Shown here: piece by piece, positions 16,947-26,290 of the stretch
Numbering within the stretch: the first letter of the stretch is position 1
Layout of the letters: the number at the start of each line of letters is the position of its first letter
DNA from: DATJPW01 sp035506215
GTDB taxonomy: Bacteria; Desulfobacterota; Desulfomonilia; Desulfomonilales; Desulfomonilaceae
Assembly: GCA_035506215.1 (NCBI GenBank)
Contig: DATJPW010000071.1
Location: 1 to 64,000, forward strand
Length of the DNA stretch: 64,000 nt
Direction: 5' to 3'
Notes under the pieces: model-generated
What the model was told of the DNA's origin: nothing
Databases searched by the model: none
Seen by the model: the letters and a program-made list of their open reading frames with translations, nothing else
Translations under genes and position numbers: made by a program

Positions 16947-18476
16947 TCACTGCATGCTCGCAAGCGTTTCCGGATTTATCACTTTCTTGGCTTTGATAAA
17001 GCCGATCAAGAGATCACTCACCAGCAGTGATGAATCATAGACGTTCTTCCCTCTTTCTTTAAAAACCGTATAACCATCACCGGCCGCGGCCAGAAAGTCA
17101 TTTACAGCCACTGAGTAAGTTGCTTCAGGATCAAAACCTTTGTCTCGGATGTCGTCGATTTTAACGGCTCCTTGATCAATCCGATACTCGATCCCAAAAG
17201 TCTGGAGTTTTCCGCCGCTGCCCGGCTCCAGGTCGGCGCTTCTTGCCAGCGCGGCCAAAAGATCTTTTCCGGTGAGGTTCATCGTGACCACAGTATTTGA
17301 AAAGGGCAGTACGGTATAGATGTCGTTCAAGGTTATGGCACCCTCCTTGAGACTTGCTCTGATGGACCCACCATTTATCATGGCCACATCAGAGCCGGAA
17401 CTCGCAGCCATGTTGTAAGCGACGAGTCTGCCCAAATTGGTATCATGCCCCGATCTGATATTGCTCCGGGTCCCATCCAGAAATATTTCCGTCTTGCCGA
17501 TCACTTCATTGAGGCGATCATCCATGAGCTTCTTGTGCTCGCCGATAATGGACGCGATCTCTTCATCCGGTTTCACGTCGGGCCCAAGCAGGATCAAGCG
17601 ACCGCTGTACTGCGTGACATGTCCTTCGCTCACTTCCATATCGAGCCTGCCCACATATTTTGCATAAGCGCCCGCCTGACAAATAATCGTGTCTCCTACC
17701 CGAAGCGGCTCCAAAAGCGCAGTATGAGAATGCCCACCAATAATCACGTTTATTCTCGGGCAATCCTGAGCCAATTTCTTATCCTCATCCACGCCCAGAT
17801 GCGTAAGGGCGATGACAAGATCGTCTTTTTTCACTTTTTTTAGCAGTTCACGAGTCGTCTGTATCGGGTCATGGAATACCAGCCCTTTCGCATTCTTGGG
17901 GTGAGTGGTTATGGCCGTGTCCGTGGTTGTTAATCCGAAGATTACCGCCCTGGTTTCAGACTTTGGAAATTTCTTTTGCATGCTTCGCTGGAACAGGAAT
18001 TTCCCTGACTCTGAAGTCGTGTTCGCGCTGAGCAACGGAAACTTCATCATGGGTTTAAGAGTCTTCAAAAGATTCGCTTGCCCGTAGTCGAATTCATGAT
18101 TGCCCACTGTCATTGAGGTGAAGTTCATCTTGTTCATGAGTTTGACGCCAAGCCGGCCTTTGAATGCTGTGGAAAAAGGAGTCCCCATCAGCAGGTCGCC
18201 CGCGAGGAAAATGAGCGTTTCCCTGCCTTGGGCCCGATTAGCCGCGAGGACTTCCTTGAAAACTGTTTGGGCCTTCGCGAAACCGCCTATAAGTTCCTTC
18301 GTGCTACCCTCTTGATATGGCTCGTAGTGCGCGTGAGGATCGTTCATATAGAGGATCGTGAGCTTAAGGGGTTTAGAGGATTGCGCGACCGCGGCTGGAA
18401 TGCCTAAGGCGCATACAAGGATGAGAATTAGGAAAATCCCAAGAAAGCTAACCCGGGGCCGTATTCTAGTATTCAT
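16947..18476 (-). CDS. Periplasmic 5'-nucleotidase / 2',3'-cyclic phosphodiesterase
   Basis: A 509-residue UshA-like enzyme that dephosphorylates nucleotides or related phosphoesters outside the cytoplasm. The signal peptide spans residues 1-31 (ending AAVAQ). The metallophosphoesterase domain has YMNDPHAH, GDLLMGTPFS, VGNHEFDYG and GGHSHT. The C-terminal substrate-binding domain begins near residue 330 and contains NGGSIRASL. Length is normal. A gap of about 120 bases separates it from the tRNA gene; nothing else was seen there. Confidence 0.93.
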   Translation of the reverse strand: MNTRIRPRVSFLGIFLILILVCALGIPAAVAQSSKPLKLTILYMNDPHAHYEPYQEGSTKELIGGFAKAQTVFKEVLAANRAQGRETLIFLAGDLLMGTPFSTAFKGRLGVKLMNKMNFTSMTVGNHEFDYGQANLLKTLKPMMKFPLLSANTTSESGKFLFQRSMQKKFPKSETRAVIFGLTTTDTAITTHPKNAKGLVFHDPIQTTRELLKKVKKDDLVIALTHLGVDEDKKLAQDCPRINVIIGGHSHTALLEPLRVGDTIICQAGAYAKYVGRLDMEVSEGHVTQYSGRLILLGPDVKPDEEIASIIGEHKKLMDDRLNEVIGKTEIFLDGTRSNIRSGHDTNLGRLVAYNMAASSGSDVAMINGGSIRASLKEGAITLNDIYTVLPFSNTVVTMNLTGKDLLAALARSADLEPGSGGKLQTFGIEYRIDQGAVKIDDIRDKGFDPEATYSVAVNDFLAAAGDGYTVFKERGKNVYDSSLLVSDLLIGFIKAKKVINPETLASMQ

Positions 18477-18604
18477 GTGTCATCGCACCCAAAGAAACCG
18501 GAGCAGGAATGAGTTTCGGAGTACCGGAGCGCTCGTCCAGATCAGAGTATCCTGCGCTACCTTCCTAAAGAAGGGTATCGAAGGCCGATTTACTGTCGAG
18601 ATAC

Positions 18605-18682
18605 TGGTCGGGGTGGCCGGATTCGAACCGGCGACCTCGTGCTCCCAAGGCACGCGCGCTAACCAGGCTGCGCTACACCCCG
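18605..18682 (-). tRNA. tRNA-Pro (anticodon TGG)
   Basis: Reading the minus strand, CGGGGTG at the 5' end pairs with CACCCCG at the 3' end as a perfect acceptor stem. The anticodon arm is CGTGC-CTTGGGA-GCACG with TGG in the anticodon position, and the T arm is GCCGG-TTCGAAT-CCGGC. The discriminator A and the CCA end are encoded. Confidence 0.97.
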
Positions 18683-18767
18683 TGAGTTAGTGTTATAGTT
18701 CCGAGTGACTGAAAGCGCAATACTCTCGCGTCAGGGAATGTCGACAGCCTATTTCATCTGTCCCGTG

Positions 18768-18776
18768 TGTTATAAT
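18768..18776 (+). promoter_or_regulatory. Extended -10 promoter
   Basis: TGTTATAAT is a perfect extended -10 (TG-N-TATAAT) 38 bases before the APS-kinase fusion gene. No good -35 is seen, as is usual for this class. The AT-rich leader ends in the ribosome binding site GGAAAGGAG. Confidence 0.6.
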
Positions 18777-18813
18777 TTTCTTTCAATTAATTAATTCGTT
18801 TCGGAAAGGAGTC

Positions 18814-20943
18814 ATGGTGCATAGAGGCAAAACAATCTGGTTTACCGGCCTTTCAGCTTCCGGAAAGTCGGTCCTCAGCTCAATGTTAAAGGTCATTTTG
18901 GAATCCAGAGGGGTCCCTATAGTGCTGCTCGATGGCGATATCCTTCGTCAGGGACTGAATCGTGACTTGGGTTTCTCGACCCAGGATCGCGTTGAGAATA
19001 TCCGACGAGCCGGCGAGGTGGCAAAGATCCTTTCGGACCTGGGATACACAGTTCTTTCGGCATTTATCACTCCACTGGAAAGCATCAGGAAATCCCTTCG
19101 CGCAATTTTCGAGCCGGGACGGTTTGCGGAAATTTTTCTCGATTGCTCCTTAGAAATCTGCGAGCGCCGCGATCCCAAGGGCCTTTATTCTCGCGCACGG
19201 AAAGGTGAAATACCTGAGTTTACAGGCATTTCATCTCCTTTTGAGCGGCCCGAGACCGCTGAACTGGTGGTTCCCACCGGCCAACAAACGCCGGAAGAAT
19301 CCTTGAATTTGTTATTGTCCTTTTTAGAAAAGCATTTTCCCGATCTCTCAACAGACTTCTCGAAAAAAATAGTCGGTGGGGGGGGAGGTCGAAGAAGAGT
19401 AGCGGTTATAGGACTAGACGGTGTGCCTCCATCCCTCGTCTTCGGGGAAGCTGCAGGGAACTTGCCCAATCTCCGAGCATTAATGGAACACGGGACCTGG
19501 GGGCCCTTGCGCTCTACGGATCCTCCCATTACGGTTCCCGCGTGGACCACGATCACAACCGGGAAAGATCCGGGTGAGCTGGGAATTTACGGCTTTCGAA
19601 ATCGCATGAGTTACGATTATGGGGAGATGCGTACAGTCAATGATCTGCATCTGCAAGTTCCACGCGTATGGGACTACATAGAGCAGACCGGTCGATCCTC
19701 GATCCTGATGGGTATTCCTCAAACCTATCCACCAAGGCCGCACAATGGGATTACGGTTTGCGGATTTCTGACTCCCCAGGGCTCCACCGCCCACACTCAC
19801 CCTGCTGAAATTGCGCTTGAACTATCCGGCATTGCCGGAGGTGATTACATACCGGATGTGACGGAGTTCAGGACAAACGACAAGGAACGCCTACTCAGTG
19901 AAATATACACTATGGTTGCGCGGCGATTTCGGGTGGCCTCTGATTTTTTGCTCCACAGGCCCTGGGATTTCTTCATGATGGTGGAAATGGCGCCGGATCG
20001 AATCCATCACGCGTTCTGGAAATACTTCAGTCCGGATCATCGTCTTTATCAACCGGGAAACCGTTATGAAACCCTTCTCAAAGATTTTTACGGATATCTC
20101 GATTCTTGTGTCGGATCTCTATTGGCACTCCTTGACGACAACACTACGGTAATTGTCCTGTCGGATCACGGCGCACGCACGCTAATGGGAGGCGTTTGCG
20201 TAAATGAATGGCTGATCCGCAACGGCTATCTATCATTGAGTGCTCAGCCGGATTCGGAAACCCCGCTGACCCAGGAAATGATTGACTGGTCACGTTCCAC
20301 AGCCTGGAGTGATGGCGGCTACTACGCGCGAATATTCATCAACGTCCAGGGACGAGAACCTGCGGGGACGGTCAGGCAATCTGATTACGAATCTTTTCGT
20401 GATGAATTGGCCGCTCGTCTGGCTGGAATTCCGGACGAAAACGGGCGGCCCATGGCCAACCGGGTGCTGAAACCGGAACAAATCTACCGATGCTGCAACA
20501 ACGTTCCGCCGGACCTTCTGGTTTATTTCGACGGTCTCGCGCGCCGTTCCATCGGCACAGTCGGCGGCGGCCAGGTTCATCGGTTCGGAAACGACACAGG
20601 ACCGGATGATGCCAACCATGATCCCCAAGGGATCTACATCAGCACAAGAATGGCTGATCTTCGGAACGGCAAAAAAATCGGAAGACGTGCAGCCAACGCC
20701 TCATGTCTCGACATCACGCCCACGATACTTGGCGAGTTCGGATTACGGGTTCCTGAAGGATTGGAAGGGAGAATAATCGGTTTGGGTGAACATTCAGGTG
20801 CTGGAAGCCCAACTTCCCCAAGTCATTGGGGCAACGAGCGCGAGCAAATTCATTGCACGCCTAATTCCTCCAGCATTCGGGGGTACTCCCCGGAAGAAGA
20901 AGAGGTCCTGAAGCAGCGCCTGAAAGACTTGGGCTATATCTGA
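18814..20943 (+). CDS. APS kinase fused to an alkaline-phosphatase-superfamily phosphodiesterase
   Basis: A 709-residue two-domain protein. Residues 1-176 are an adenylylsulfate kinase (CysC-like), making PAPS from APS and ATP: P-loop GLSASGKS at 12-19, LDGDILRQGLNRDLGFS, ENIRRAGEVAK, and DPKGLYSRARKGEIPEFTG. A Gly-rich linker near 188-193 is encoded by a run of eight Gs. Residues about 196-640 are a COG3379-type phosphohydrolase of the alkaline phosphatase superfamily: VIGLDG, the candidate nucleophile Thr in TVPAWTTITTG, DRIHHAFWKYF and SDHGA. Both active sites look complete and no signal peptide is present. GGAAAGGAG precedes the ATG. The joint role is unknown; no other sulfate-activation gene is nearby. 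Confidence 0.88.
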   Translation: MVHRGKTIWFTGLSASGKSVLSSMLKVILESRGVPIVLLDGDILRQGLNRDLGFSTQDRVENIRRAGEVAKILSDLGYTVLSAFITPLESIRKSLRAIFEPGRFAEIFLDCSLEICERRDPKGLYSRARKGEIPEFTGISSPFERPETAELVVPTGQQTPEESLNLLLSFLEKHFPDLSTDFSKKIVGGGGGRRRVAVIGLDGVPPSLVFGEAAGNLPNLRALMEHGTWGPLRSTDPPITVPAWTTITTGKDPGELGIYGFRNRMSYDYGEMRTVNDLHLQVPRVWDYIEQTGRSSILMGIPQTYPPRPHNGITVCGFLTPQGSTAHTHPAEIALELSGIAGGDYIPDVTEFRTNDKERLLSEIYTMVARRFRVASDFLLHRPWDFFMMVEMAPDRIHHAFWKYFSPDHRLYQPGNRYETLLKDFYGYLDSCVGSLLALLDDNTTVIVLSDHGARTLMGGVCVNEWLIRNGYLSLSAQPDSETPLTQEMIDWSRSTAWSDGGYYARIFINVQGREPAGTVRQSDYESFRDELAARLAGIPDENGRPMANRVLKPEQIYRCCNNVPPDLLVYFDGLARRSIGTVGGGQVHRFGNDTGPDDANHDPQGIYISTRMADLRNGKKIGRRAANASCLDITPTILGEFGLRVPEGLEGRIIGLGEHSGAGSPTSPSHWGNEREQIHCTPNSSSIRGYSPEEEEVLKQRLKDLGYI

Positions 20944-21056
20944 GCGAGCAGCCCCGGAGACCACATGCGAAGCCCCGGGACGCTCGTGAGAATCCGTGCC
21001 GTGCCGCCAACGACGATTGAGTCGATGTTCGCGGCGGAAACTTAGCTGAAGCTGAA

Positions 21057-21296
21057 TTACTTGGCCTTTGCTTTTGGCGGACACTTTTCCGCTTTGGCTT
21101 TCTGAGCCTCGGCCTTTGTCGCAAAAGGCCCCGCAATAGTAGTTTTGGTTGCAGCCTTGCATGCTCTGACGCTGCAACGGCCGAGTTTGTCCTTGTCCAG
21201 ACAATACTGCTCCGCAGCGAAAGCCAAACCGGCCCCCAGTCCAAACGCAACAGTAATAATCAAAACCGCAATTTTCTTCACCACTCTGCCCGTCAT
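21057..21296 (-). CDS. Small secreted Lys/Cys-rich protein
   Basis: A 79-residue protein with a clear signal peptide (residues 1-26, ending GLAFAA). The mature part has four Cys (YCLDK, GRCSVRAC, KCPP) and a Lys/Ala-rich tail. The start at 21296 has GGAGG seven bases upstream; an in-frame ATG at 21326 is less likely. The four Cys suggest two disulfides. Family not recognised. Confidence 0.7.
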   Translation of the reverse strand: MTGRVVKKIAVLIITVAFGLGAGLAFAAEQYCLDKDKLGRCSVRACKAATKTTIAGPFATKAEAQKAKAEKCPPKAKAK

Positions 21297-21464
21297 TGCC
21301 AAACCTCCCTGGGTTGGAATCATCAAGGGAACCGCTTAGCACGAAACGAATACCTCTGCAAGGCAATACTAAAAGTGATTAGAATCCAGGGGGGTTTCAA
21401 GAAGGGGACTAGGGAGAGCCCTTTTGTTCGTCCCCCTCGGCAGCACAGCTTTGTTTCGGCCAGG

Positions 21465-21815
21465 ATGAATATGAGCGGCCCTGTACGCAACATACTGAAT
21501 AGTAGGTTGCTCATCCTGGCACTCATTGCTATCATAGGAAACGGTTCTGATGAGTCACAGTTCGTGTTCTGCATGGGGGGGCCGTATAGTCCACACGATC
21601 TTTCCAACCTATTTTCAATCGAAGAAGGGGGGCATTCACCGGCGACGACGGATCGAAACGTCTCGGCAGGATCGCTTGAGGCAAAATGCGACTTCAAGTT
21701 CGTCCGGATGTGGGCGAGCTTTGCATCTTCATCTGTTGTGGAACTACTCGCTCTCGTGACCGAAGGTCCCGGGCCAGGGTGCACATTCCCGGGCGGAATT
21801 GCCCATGGACAGTAA
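21465..21815 (+). CDS. Doubtful hypothetical protein
   Basis: An open frame of 116 residues with a hydrophobic N-terminal segment (SRLLILALIAIIG) that could be a signal peptide. It has no good ribosome binding site or recognised domain. It ends just before the molybdo-hydroxylase start at 21829, so it could be an upstream partner or simply an open stretch. An overlapping minus-strand frame is less convincing. Confidence 0.28.
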   Translation: MNMSGPVRNILNSRLLILALIAIIGNGSDESQFVFCMGGPYSPHDLSNLFSIEEGGHSPATTDRNVSAGSLEAKCDFKFVRMWASFASSSVVELLALVTEGPGPGCTFPGGIAHGQ

Positions 21816-21828
21816 GGAGGAAGCGCTT

Positions 21829-24444
21829 ATGAAAGAGAAAACCGGCCAAGATGGAGTTGAGACGCTAACGCTGAATGTGAATCACAAAGAGTACAAGGTT
21901 GCCGTATCTCCGAAAACACCTCTCTTATGGGTGATTAGGGAAGACATAAGGCTAACGGGCACGAAGTACGGGTGTGGTATTGCGCGCTGCGGAGCTTGCA
22001 CCGTTCACGTGGATGGAAAAGCGGTCCGGTCCTGCAGCACGCCCGTTTCGGACGCAGTGGGCAAGAAAATCATTACAATCGAAGGGCTTTCGACGGACGG
22101 GAATCACCCGTTGCAGAAGGCATGGATTGAGGAGGATGTCCCACAGTGTGGCTACTGTCATTCCGGCCAGATAATGAGCGCGGCGGCGCTCTTGGCAAGA
22201 AATCCGAAACCCACGGATGCAGATATCGACGCGGGCATGTCTCATAACATTTGTCGATGCGGGACATATCAGCGAATACGAAAGGCTATTCATCGGGCGT
22301 CGGAGATGATGGCTCCGGGATTCCAGCCAGGTGGCGCCGGTGCGGCACTCCCCGCGTATTCACGACGCTGCACATTTGAAAGCGAAGCCGCGTCTGGGTC
22401 AGGTGAGGCTGCGGAACTGAACGCGTTTATCCGGATTGGGGCCGATGAAGTGATCACGATCAGAGTGAACCATTCCGAAATGGGACAAGGCGTTTACACG
22501 TCCCTGCCAATGCTCGTGGCTGAAGAGCTTGAATGCGATTGGACGAAGATCAGGATAGAAGCGGCTCCGGTAGCTGAGCCGTACTATCACGCGGACTGGA
22601 AGATCATCCAAGGCACCGGCGGAAGCACAAGCGTCTCCAGCGAATGGACGCGATTGCGCAAAGTCGGCGCCAGCGCCCGAGAAATGCTTATCTGGGCTGC
22701 GGCGGACCTGTGGAAGGTGGATAAAGCAAGCTGTCGAGCAGAAAACGGGGTCGTAATTCACGCAAGCGGCAAGAAAGCGACCTACGGCCAACTCGCGGAA
22801 AAAGCTGCTAAATTGCCGATTCCAGACAACGTCCAACTGAAAGACTTTTCAAAATTCAGGATCATTGGACGGCCGATGAAACGTCTGGATGCTCCCGAAA
22901 AAACCGACGGAGCGGGTATTTTCGGCATTGACGTAACGATACCTGGCATGGTCACTGCGGTCGTGGCTCGACTGCCTGTATTCGGCGCAAAAGTCGCGAG
23001 CTTCACGGCAGACAGGGCCAAGGCTGTCCCGGGCGTAAAGGAAGTAGTCCAAATTCCTTCGGGCGTTGCCGTCGTGGCGACCGGCTTCTGGCCTGCGCGT
23101 GAAGGTCGGGATGCTCTCGAGATTACCTGGGACGAAGGTCCCAACGCAGAGCTTTCAACTGACAGTATGCGGGAACAGTACGCAGCCATGGCAAAAACTC
23201 CGGGAACCGTCACAAGAAAAGACGGCGATCCCCAGCAAGCGATTCAGAAGCCAGCCAAACTGGTAAGCGCCGAGTACGAAGTTCCGTATCTGGCGCACGC
23301 GCCGATGGAGCCCTTGAACTGCGTGGTCGATCTGCGGGCCGACAGCTGCGAGATCTGGACTGGAACCCAGTTTCAATCTGAAGACCAGAAAAGTGCCGCT
23401 CGGGTCGCGGGATTAAAACCCGAACAGGTCACGATTCATACTACGCTCTTGGGTGGCGGATTCGGACGTCGTGCAAATCCGGCCTCGGATTTCGTGGTTG
23501 AAGCCGTGGAGGTGGCCAAGGCGGTAAAACAGCCGGTCAAGGTAATCTGGACGCGCGAGAACGACATGAAGGGATGGTGGTACCGGCCCATGTGGTACGA
23601 TCGGATCGCCGGAGGGTTGGACGCCAACGGAAACTTGGTTGCCTGGCACCAAACCATTGTCGGTCAGTCCATCTTGATCGACACTCCCTTTGAAGGCGCT
23701 CTAATGCAAGACGGCATCGATACGACGTCGGTGGAAGGCGCGGCGGACATGCCGTACGAAATACCCAACATTCTCATTGATCTGCACAGCCCGAAAATCG
23801 GTGTGCCGGTGCAGTGGTGGCGTTCGGTCGGCCATTCGCACACGGGTTTTGTAGTAGAGAGTTTCATGGATGAGTTGGCCCACGCAGCCGGCAAAGACCC
23901 ATATGAGTTCCGTCGCAAGTTGCTGGCAAAATCTCCTCGGCATAAAGGAGTGTTGGAACTGGTTGCGCAAAAGGCGGGCTGGGGAAAATCTCTTGCCGAA
24001 GACCGAGCCCGTGGCATAGCTCTCCATGCCTCATTCAACAGCTTTGTGGCCCAAGTTGCAGAGGTATCAGTCACTGCCGACGGGGCCGTGAATGTCCACA
24101 GGGTGGTGTGCGCGGTTGACTGCGGCAGAGTGACAAATCCAGACACCATTGCGGCGCAGATGGAAGGTGCAATAGTCTTCGGGCTTACTGCCGCGCTCTA
24201 CGGCGCGATCACGTTGAAAAACGGCCGTGTGGAGCAGAGCAATTTCCACGACTACCAAATGCTGAGCCTGAAGGAGATGCCCAAGGTCGAAGTCTACATC
24301 ATCCCGAGTCAAGAGCCCCCCAGTGGGGTGGGGGAACCGGGTGTGCCTCCCGTCGCGGCGGCGGTGACAAACGCCATTTTTGTCGCCACCGGCAAGCGTA
24401 TACGCTCTTTGCCCATAAGGCGCGAAGAATTGAAAAAAGGTTGA
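21829..24444 (+). CDS. Fused 2Fe-2S / molybdopterin hydroxylase (isoquinoline 1-oxidoreductase type)
   Basis: An 871-residue fusion of two subunits that are usually separate. Residues 1-165 carry two 2Fe-2S sites: a plant-type site CGIARCGACTVH plus a later Cys, and the all-helical site CGYCHSGQ...CRCGTYQ. From about residue 195 it is an IorB-like Mo-cofactor subunit: MGQGVYTSLPMLVAEEL, GTGGSTS, LLGGGFGRR, QWWRSVGHSH and the catalytic-Glu motif GVGEPGVPP at the C-terminus. No FAD subunit is nearby and no Tat signal is seen, so a cytoplasmic location is possible. AAGGAGG precedes ATG 21829. Substrate unknown, probably an N-heterocycle or aldehyde. Confidence 0.88.
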   Translation: MKEKTGQDGVETLTLNVNHKEYKVAVSPKTPLLWVIREDIRLTGTKYGCGIARCGACTVHVDGKAVRSCSTPVSDAVGKKIITIEGLSTDGNHPLQKAWIEEDVPQCGYCHSGQIMSAAALLARNPKPTDADIDAGMSHNICRCGTYQRIRKAIHRASEMMAPGFQPGGAGAALPAYSRRCTFESEAASGSGEAAELNAFIRIGADEVITIRVNHSEMGQGVYTSLPMLVAEELECDWTKIRIEAAPVAEPYYHADWKIIQGTGGSTSVSSEWTRLRKVGASAREMLIWAAADLWKVDKASCRAENGVVIHASGKKATYGQLAEKAAKLPIPDNVQLKDFSKFRIIGRPMKRLDAPEKTDGAGIFGIDVTIPGMVTAVVARLPVFGAKVASFTADRAKAVPGVKEVVQIPSGVAVVATGFWPAREGRDALEITWDEGPNAELSTDSMREQYAAMAKTPGTVTRKDGDPQQAIQKPAKLVSAEYEVPYLAHAPMEPLNCVVDLRADSCEIWTGTQFQSEDQKSAARVAGLKPEQVTIHTTLLGGGFGRRANPASDFVVEAVEVAKAVKQPVKVIWTRENDMKGWWYRPMWYDRIAGGLDANGNLVAWHQTIVGQSILIDTPFEGALMQDGIDTTSVEGAADMPYEIPNILIDLHSPKIGVPVQWWRSVGHSHTGFVVESFMDELAHAAGKDPYEFRRKLLAKSPRHKGVLELVAQKAGWGKSLAEDRARGIALHASFNSFVAQVAEVSVTADGAVNVHRVVCAVDCGRVTNPDTIAAQMEGAIVFGLTAALYGAITLKNGRVEQSNFHDYQMLSLKEMPKVEVYIIPSQEPPSGVGEPGVPPVAAAVTNAIFVATGKRIRSLPIRREELKKG

Positions 24445-24483
24445 AATTTATGGCAATTGCCAAAAGCAATGACGTCTCACAAC

Positions 24484-24511
24484 CGTCACCCCGGCGAAAG
24501 CCGGAATGACG
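24484..24511. repeat. Short inverted repeat between convergent genes
   Basis: CGTCACCCCGGC and GCCGGAATGACG pair at 10 of 12 positions across a GAAA loop. This matches a widespread intergenic element type in proteobacteria (REP-like). It lies between the convergent hydroxylase and GHMP kinase genes. Confidence 0.65.
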
Positions 24512-24611
24512 TGATCTGCTCAGGCCAATCGGACGTTATCTTTGACATTTGCTATGGCAGGAGACTCCGGAAGGTCAACCTCCGGTCGCCTTTAACTTGA
24601 TCTGCGCCTTC

Positions 24612-25619
24612 TTACTGCTGACTCAAAACCAGCCCGTGCCGATCAATCTTGAACGGCATGAGTTTGCCTCCAGCGGCCTCAAGTGCCTCTGAAACCGCGG
24701 CGCGCTTATCCCTGGGCACAACTGTAATCATGCAACCTCCTCCCCCGGCCCCGCACACTTTGTTTGCCAGGGCGCCCGCTGAACAGGCTGCTTCCGTCAG
24801 GGCCTCGATTCGAGGAGTGCTGATTCCAGGGGCCAAGGTCCTACGAATCTCCCATTCCTGTTGTATCAGGGCCGGCAAATCATCGTAGCGATCTTCATCC
24901 AGCGCATAGTAGACGCTTCGTGCAACATCACGGATCTGGACAAGCTTTGTTCGGATTTCTTCGTCATTATCGATGAAGCGCTTAGTTACCTCCCAATTGT
25001 TCATCCCTGAGAAACGTCCGTCGCCGGTGTACGTTAGAACAAGTGTTTCTTGCAAGTGTTCGAGGATTCTTGATTCGTCGCGAACAGTTTTGCGTTCAAA
25101 GTCCTGATAGCCGAACTCGATGGCAGAAATACCCCCGTACACCGCGGCGATATGATCTTGCTTTCCCGTTGGAACCATAATGGCAGCGGTCTCGATATTT
25201 GTAGCGAGCCGAATGATATTTCGCGGGCTGTAACGAGCACCCTGCAGTTGCAGCAGAGCAGCTAGGACAGCCACCAGGAGGGCGCTGGAGGCGCCGAGCC
25301 CGGACCCTGCAGGGGCTTCATTATGCGTCACAATCTCGATCCCCCGCCCCGGCGGCAATGCCCTGACCGCTCTACCAATCAGGCCCAGCGGTCCATCCAG
25401 AGGCAAGTCCTTCGGATCCGCCTTCTCAAGGGAGTACGCCATGTCCTCTGAACTTATGCGGATGTGGGGACCTTCGAGAGTTCTGAGGGACACACGGCTG
25501 TGGATGCTCACCGCCACATTTACAGTACATCCACCTTCCATCAGCAGGTACAAGGGATGAATATCCGTCGTGCCTCCGGCCAAATCTATTCTGTTCGGAG
25601 TAGTGACGGTTATCTCCAT
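24612..25619 (-). CDS. GHMP-family sugar kinase, HddA-like
   Basis: A 335-residue small-molecule kinase. The opening TPNRIDLAGGTTDIHPL and the ATP loop PAGSGLGASSALLVA (near residue 104) resemble D-glycero-D-manno-heptose 7-phosphate kinases and related sugar kinases; motif 3 is CGAGGGGCMI near residue 290. It may act in LPS heptose or another nucleotide-sugar pathway, but no partner (isomerase, GmhB, nucleotidyltransferase) is adjacent. It starts two bases after the stop of the LUD gene, so the two are one operon. Confidence 0.85.
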   Translation of the reverse strand: MEITVTTPNRIDLAGGTTDIHPLYLLMEGGCTVNVAVSIHSRVSLRTLEGPHIRISSEDMAYSLEKADPKDLPLDGPLGLIGRAVRALPPGRGIEIVTHNEAPAGSGLGASSALLVAVLAALLQLQGARYSPRNIIRLATNIETAAIMVPTGKQDHIAAVYGGISAIEFGYQDFERKTVRDESRILEHLQETLVLTYTGDGRFSGMNNWEVTKRFIDNDEEIRTKLVQIRDVARSVYYALDEDRYDDLPALIQQEWEIRRTLAPGISTPRIEALTEAACSAGALANKVCGAGGGGCMITVVPRDKRAAVSEALEAAGGKLMPFKIDRHGLVLSQQ

Positions 25620-25621
25620 TG

Positions 25622-26263
25622 CTAGTACCCCAGTTCCTCATCAAGGATGACAACTGTGATTTTTGTAAACAAGGGCTGACGATGTATGATGCTGGTAATT
25701 CGGCATATTCGATCCGGCGAATCACAGTCCATGCAGTAACCGGATTTCACGCAAGGGGTTTTTCTATTCAGGCTAGCCGCTCTGATGGGCGCTGCCGTCT
25801 CCTCGATCCTGGCTATGGCAGCGTCCAAGTCCGGAACAATCTTGTTTCTACCGGCGATCAGGACGACTTTCCCGGGGCCGAAGGTCATGGAATTTGTCCT
25901 GTTCCCGCATCCGTCTCGATTCACGATCTCTCCTGTCATGGTCAGCGCGTTTACCGATGCCAAAAAGAGATCTGCGCGCATCTGATTTCGGCGGCATTGG
26001 AGGTCCTCGGGGGTTCCGATTTTGACTTGCCAGTGATCAAATATGGTCTTGCCAGCTTTTTCCAACATCGGCACGAGACCGAGTGCCCTTACCGTACGCG
26101 TTCCGGCGATTCCTACTGAATCGCAATCGGCCGCCATGTCCATGACAAATTTGGCAGCGTCTTCCCGCGTCGAAAAAAACTTGACCTCAAACCCATGATT
26201 TTTCAAAGATTTCATGGTGGTCTCAAAGATGATCCGATTGTGAGCCCTTACGAACTCATCCAT
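25622..26263 (-). CDS. LUD-domain protein (LutC/DUF162 type)
   Basis: A 213-residue member of the lactate-utilisation (LUD) family. Typical pieces are DSVGIAGTRTVRALG, VNALTMTGEIVNRDGCGNR and FGPGKVVLIAG. The C-terminal Cys cluster is TPCVKSGYCMDCDSPDRIC. Stand-alone LUD proteins are common in anaerobes and their role is poorly known. ATG 26263 is chosen because GAGGAG lies six bases upstream; a TTG at 26281 is in frame. It is coupled to the GHMP kinase downstream. Confidence 0.85.
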   Translation of the reverse strand: MDEFVRAHNRIIFETTMKSLKNHGFEVKFFSTREDAAKFVMDMAADCDSVGIAGTRTVRALGLVPMLEKAGKTIFDHWQVKIGTPEDLQCRRNQMRADLFLASVNALTMTGEIVNRDGCGNRTNSMTFGPGKVVLIAGRNKIVPDLDAAIARIEETAAPIRAASLNRKTPCVKSGYCMDCDSPDRICRITSIIHRQPLFTKITVVILDEELGY

Positions 26264-26290
26264 GATATTCTCCTCTGTCAAATGTAGCTC

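Noticed and set aside
21323..21784. A 153-residue minus-strand open frame
   Set aside because: Its composition is unlike a real protein, with no ribosome binding site; the plus-strand frame over the same stretch is itself only doubtful.
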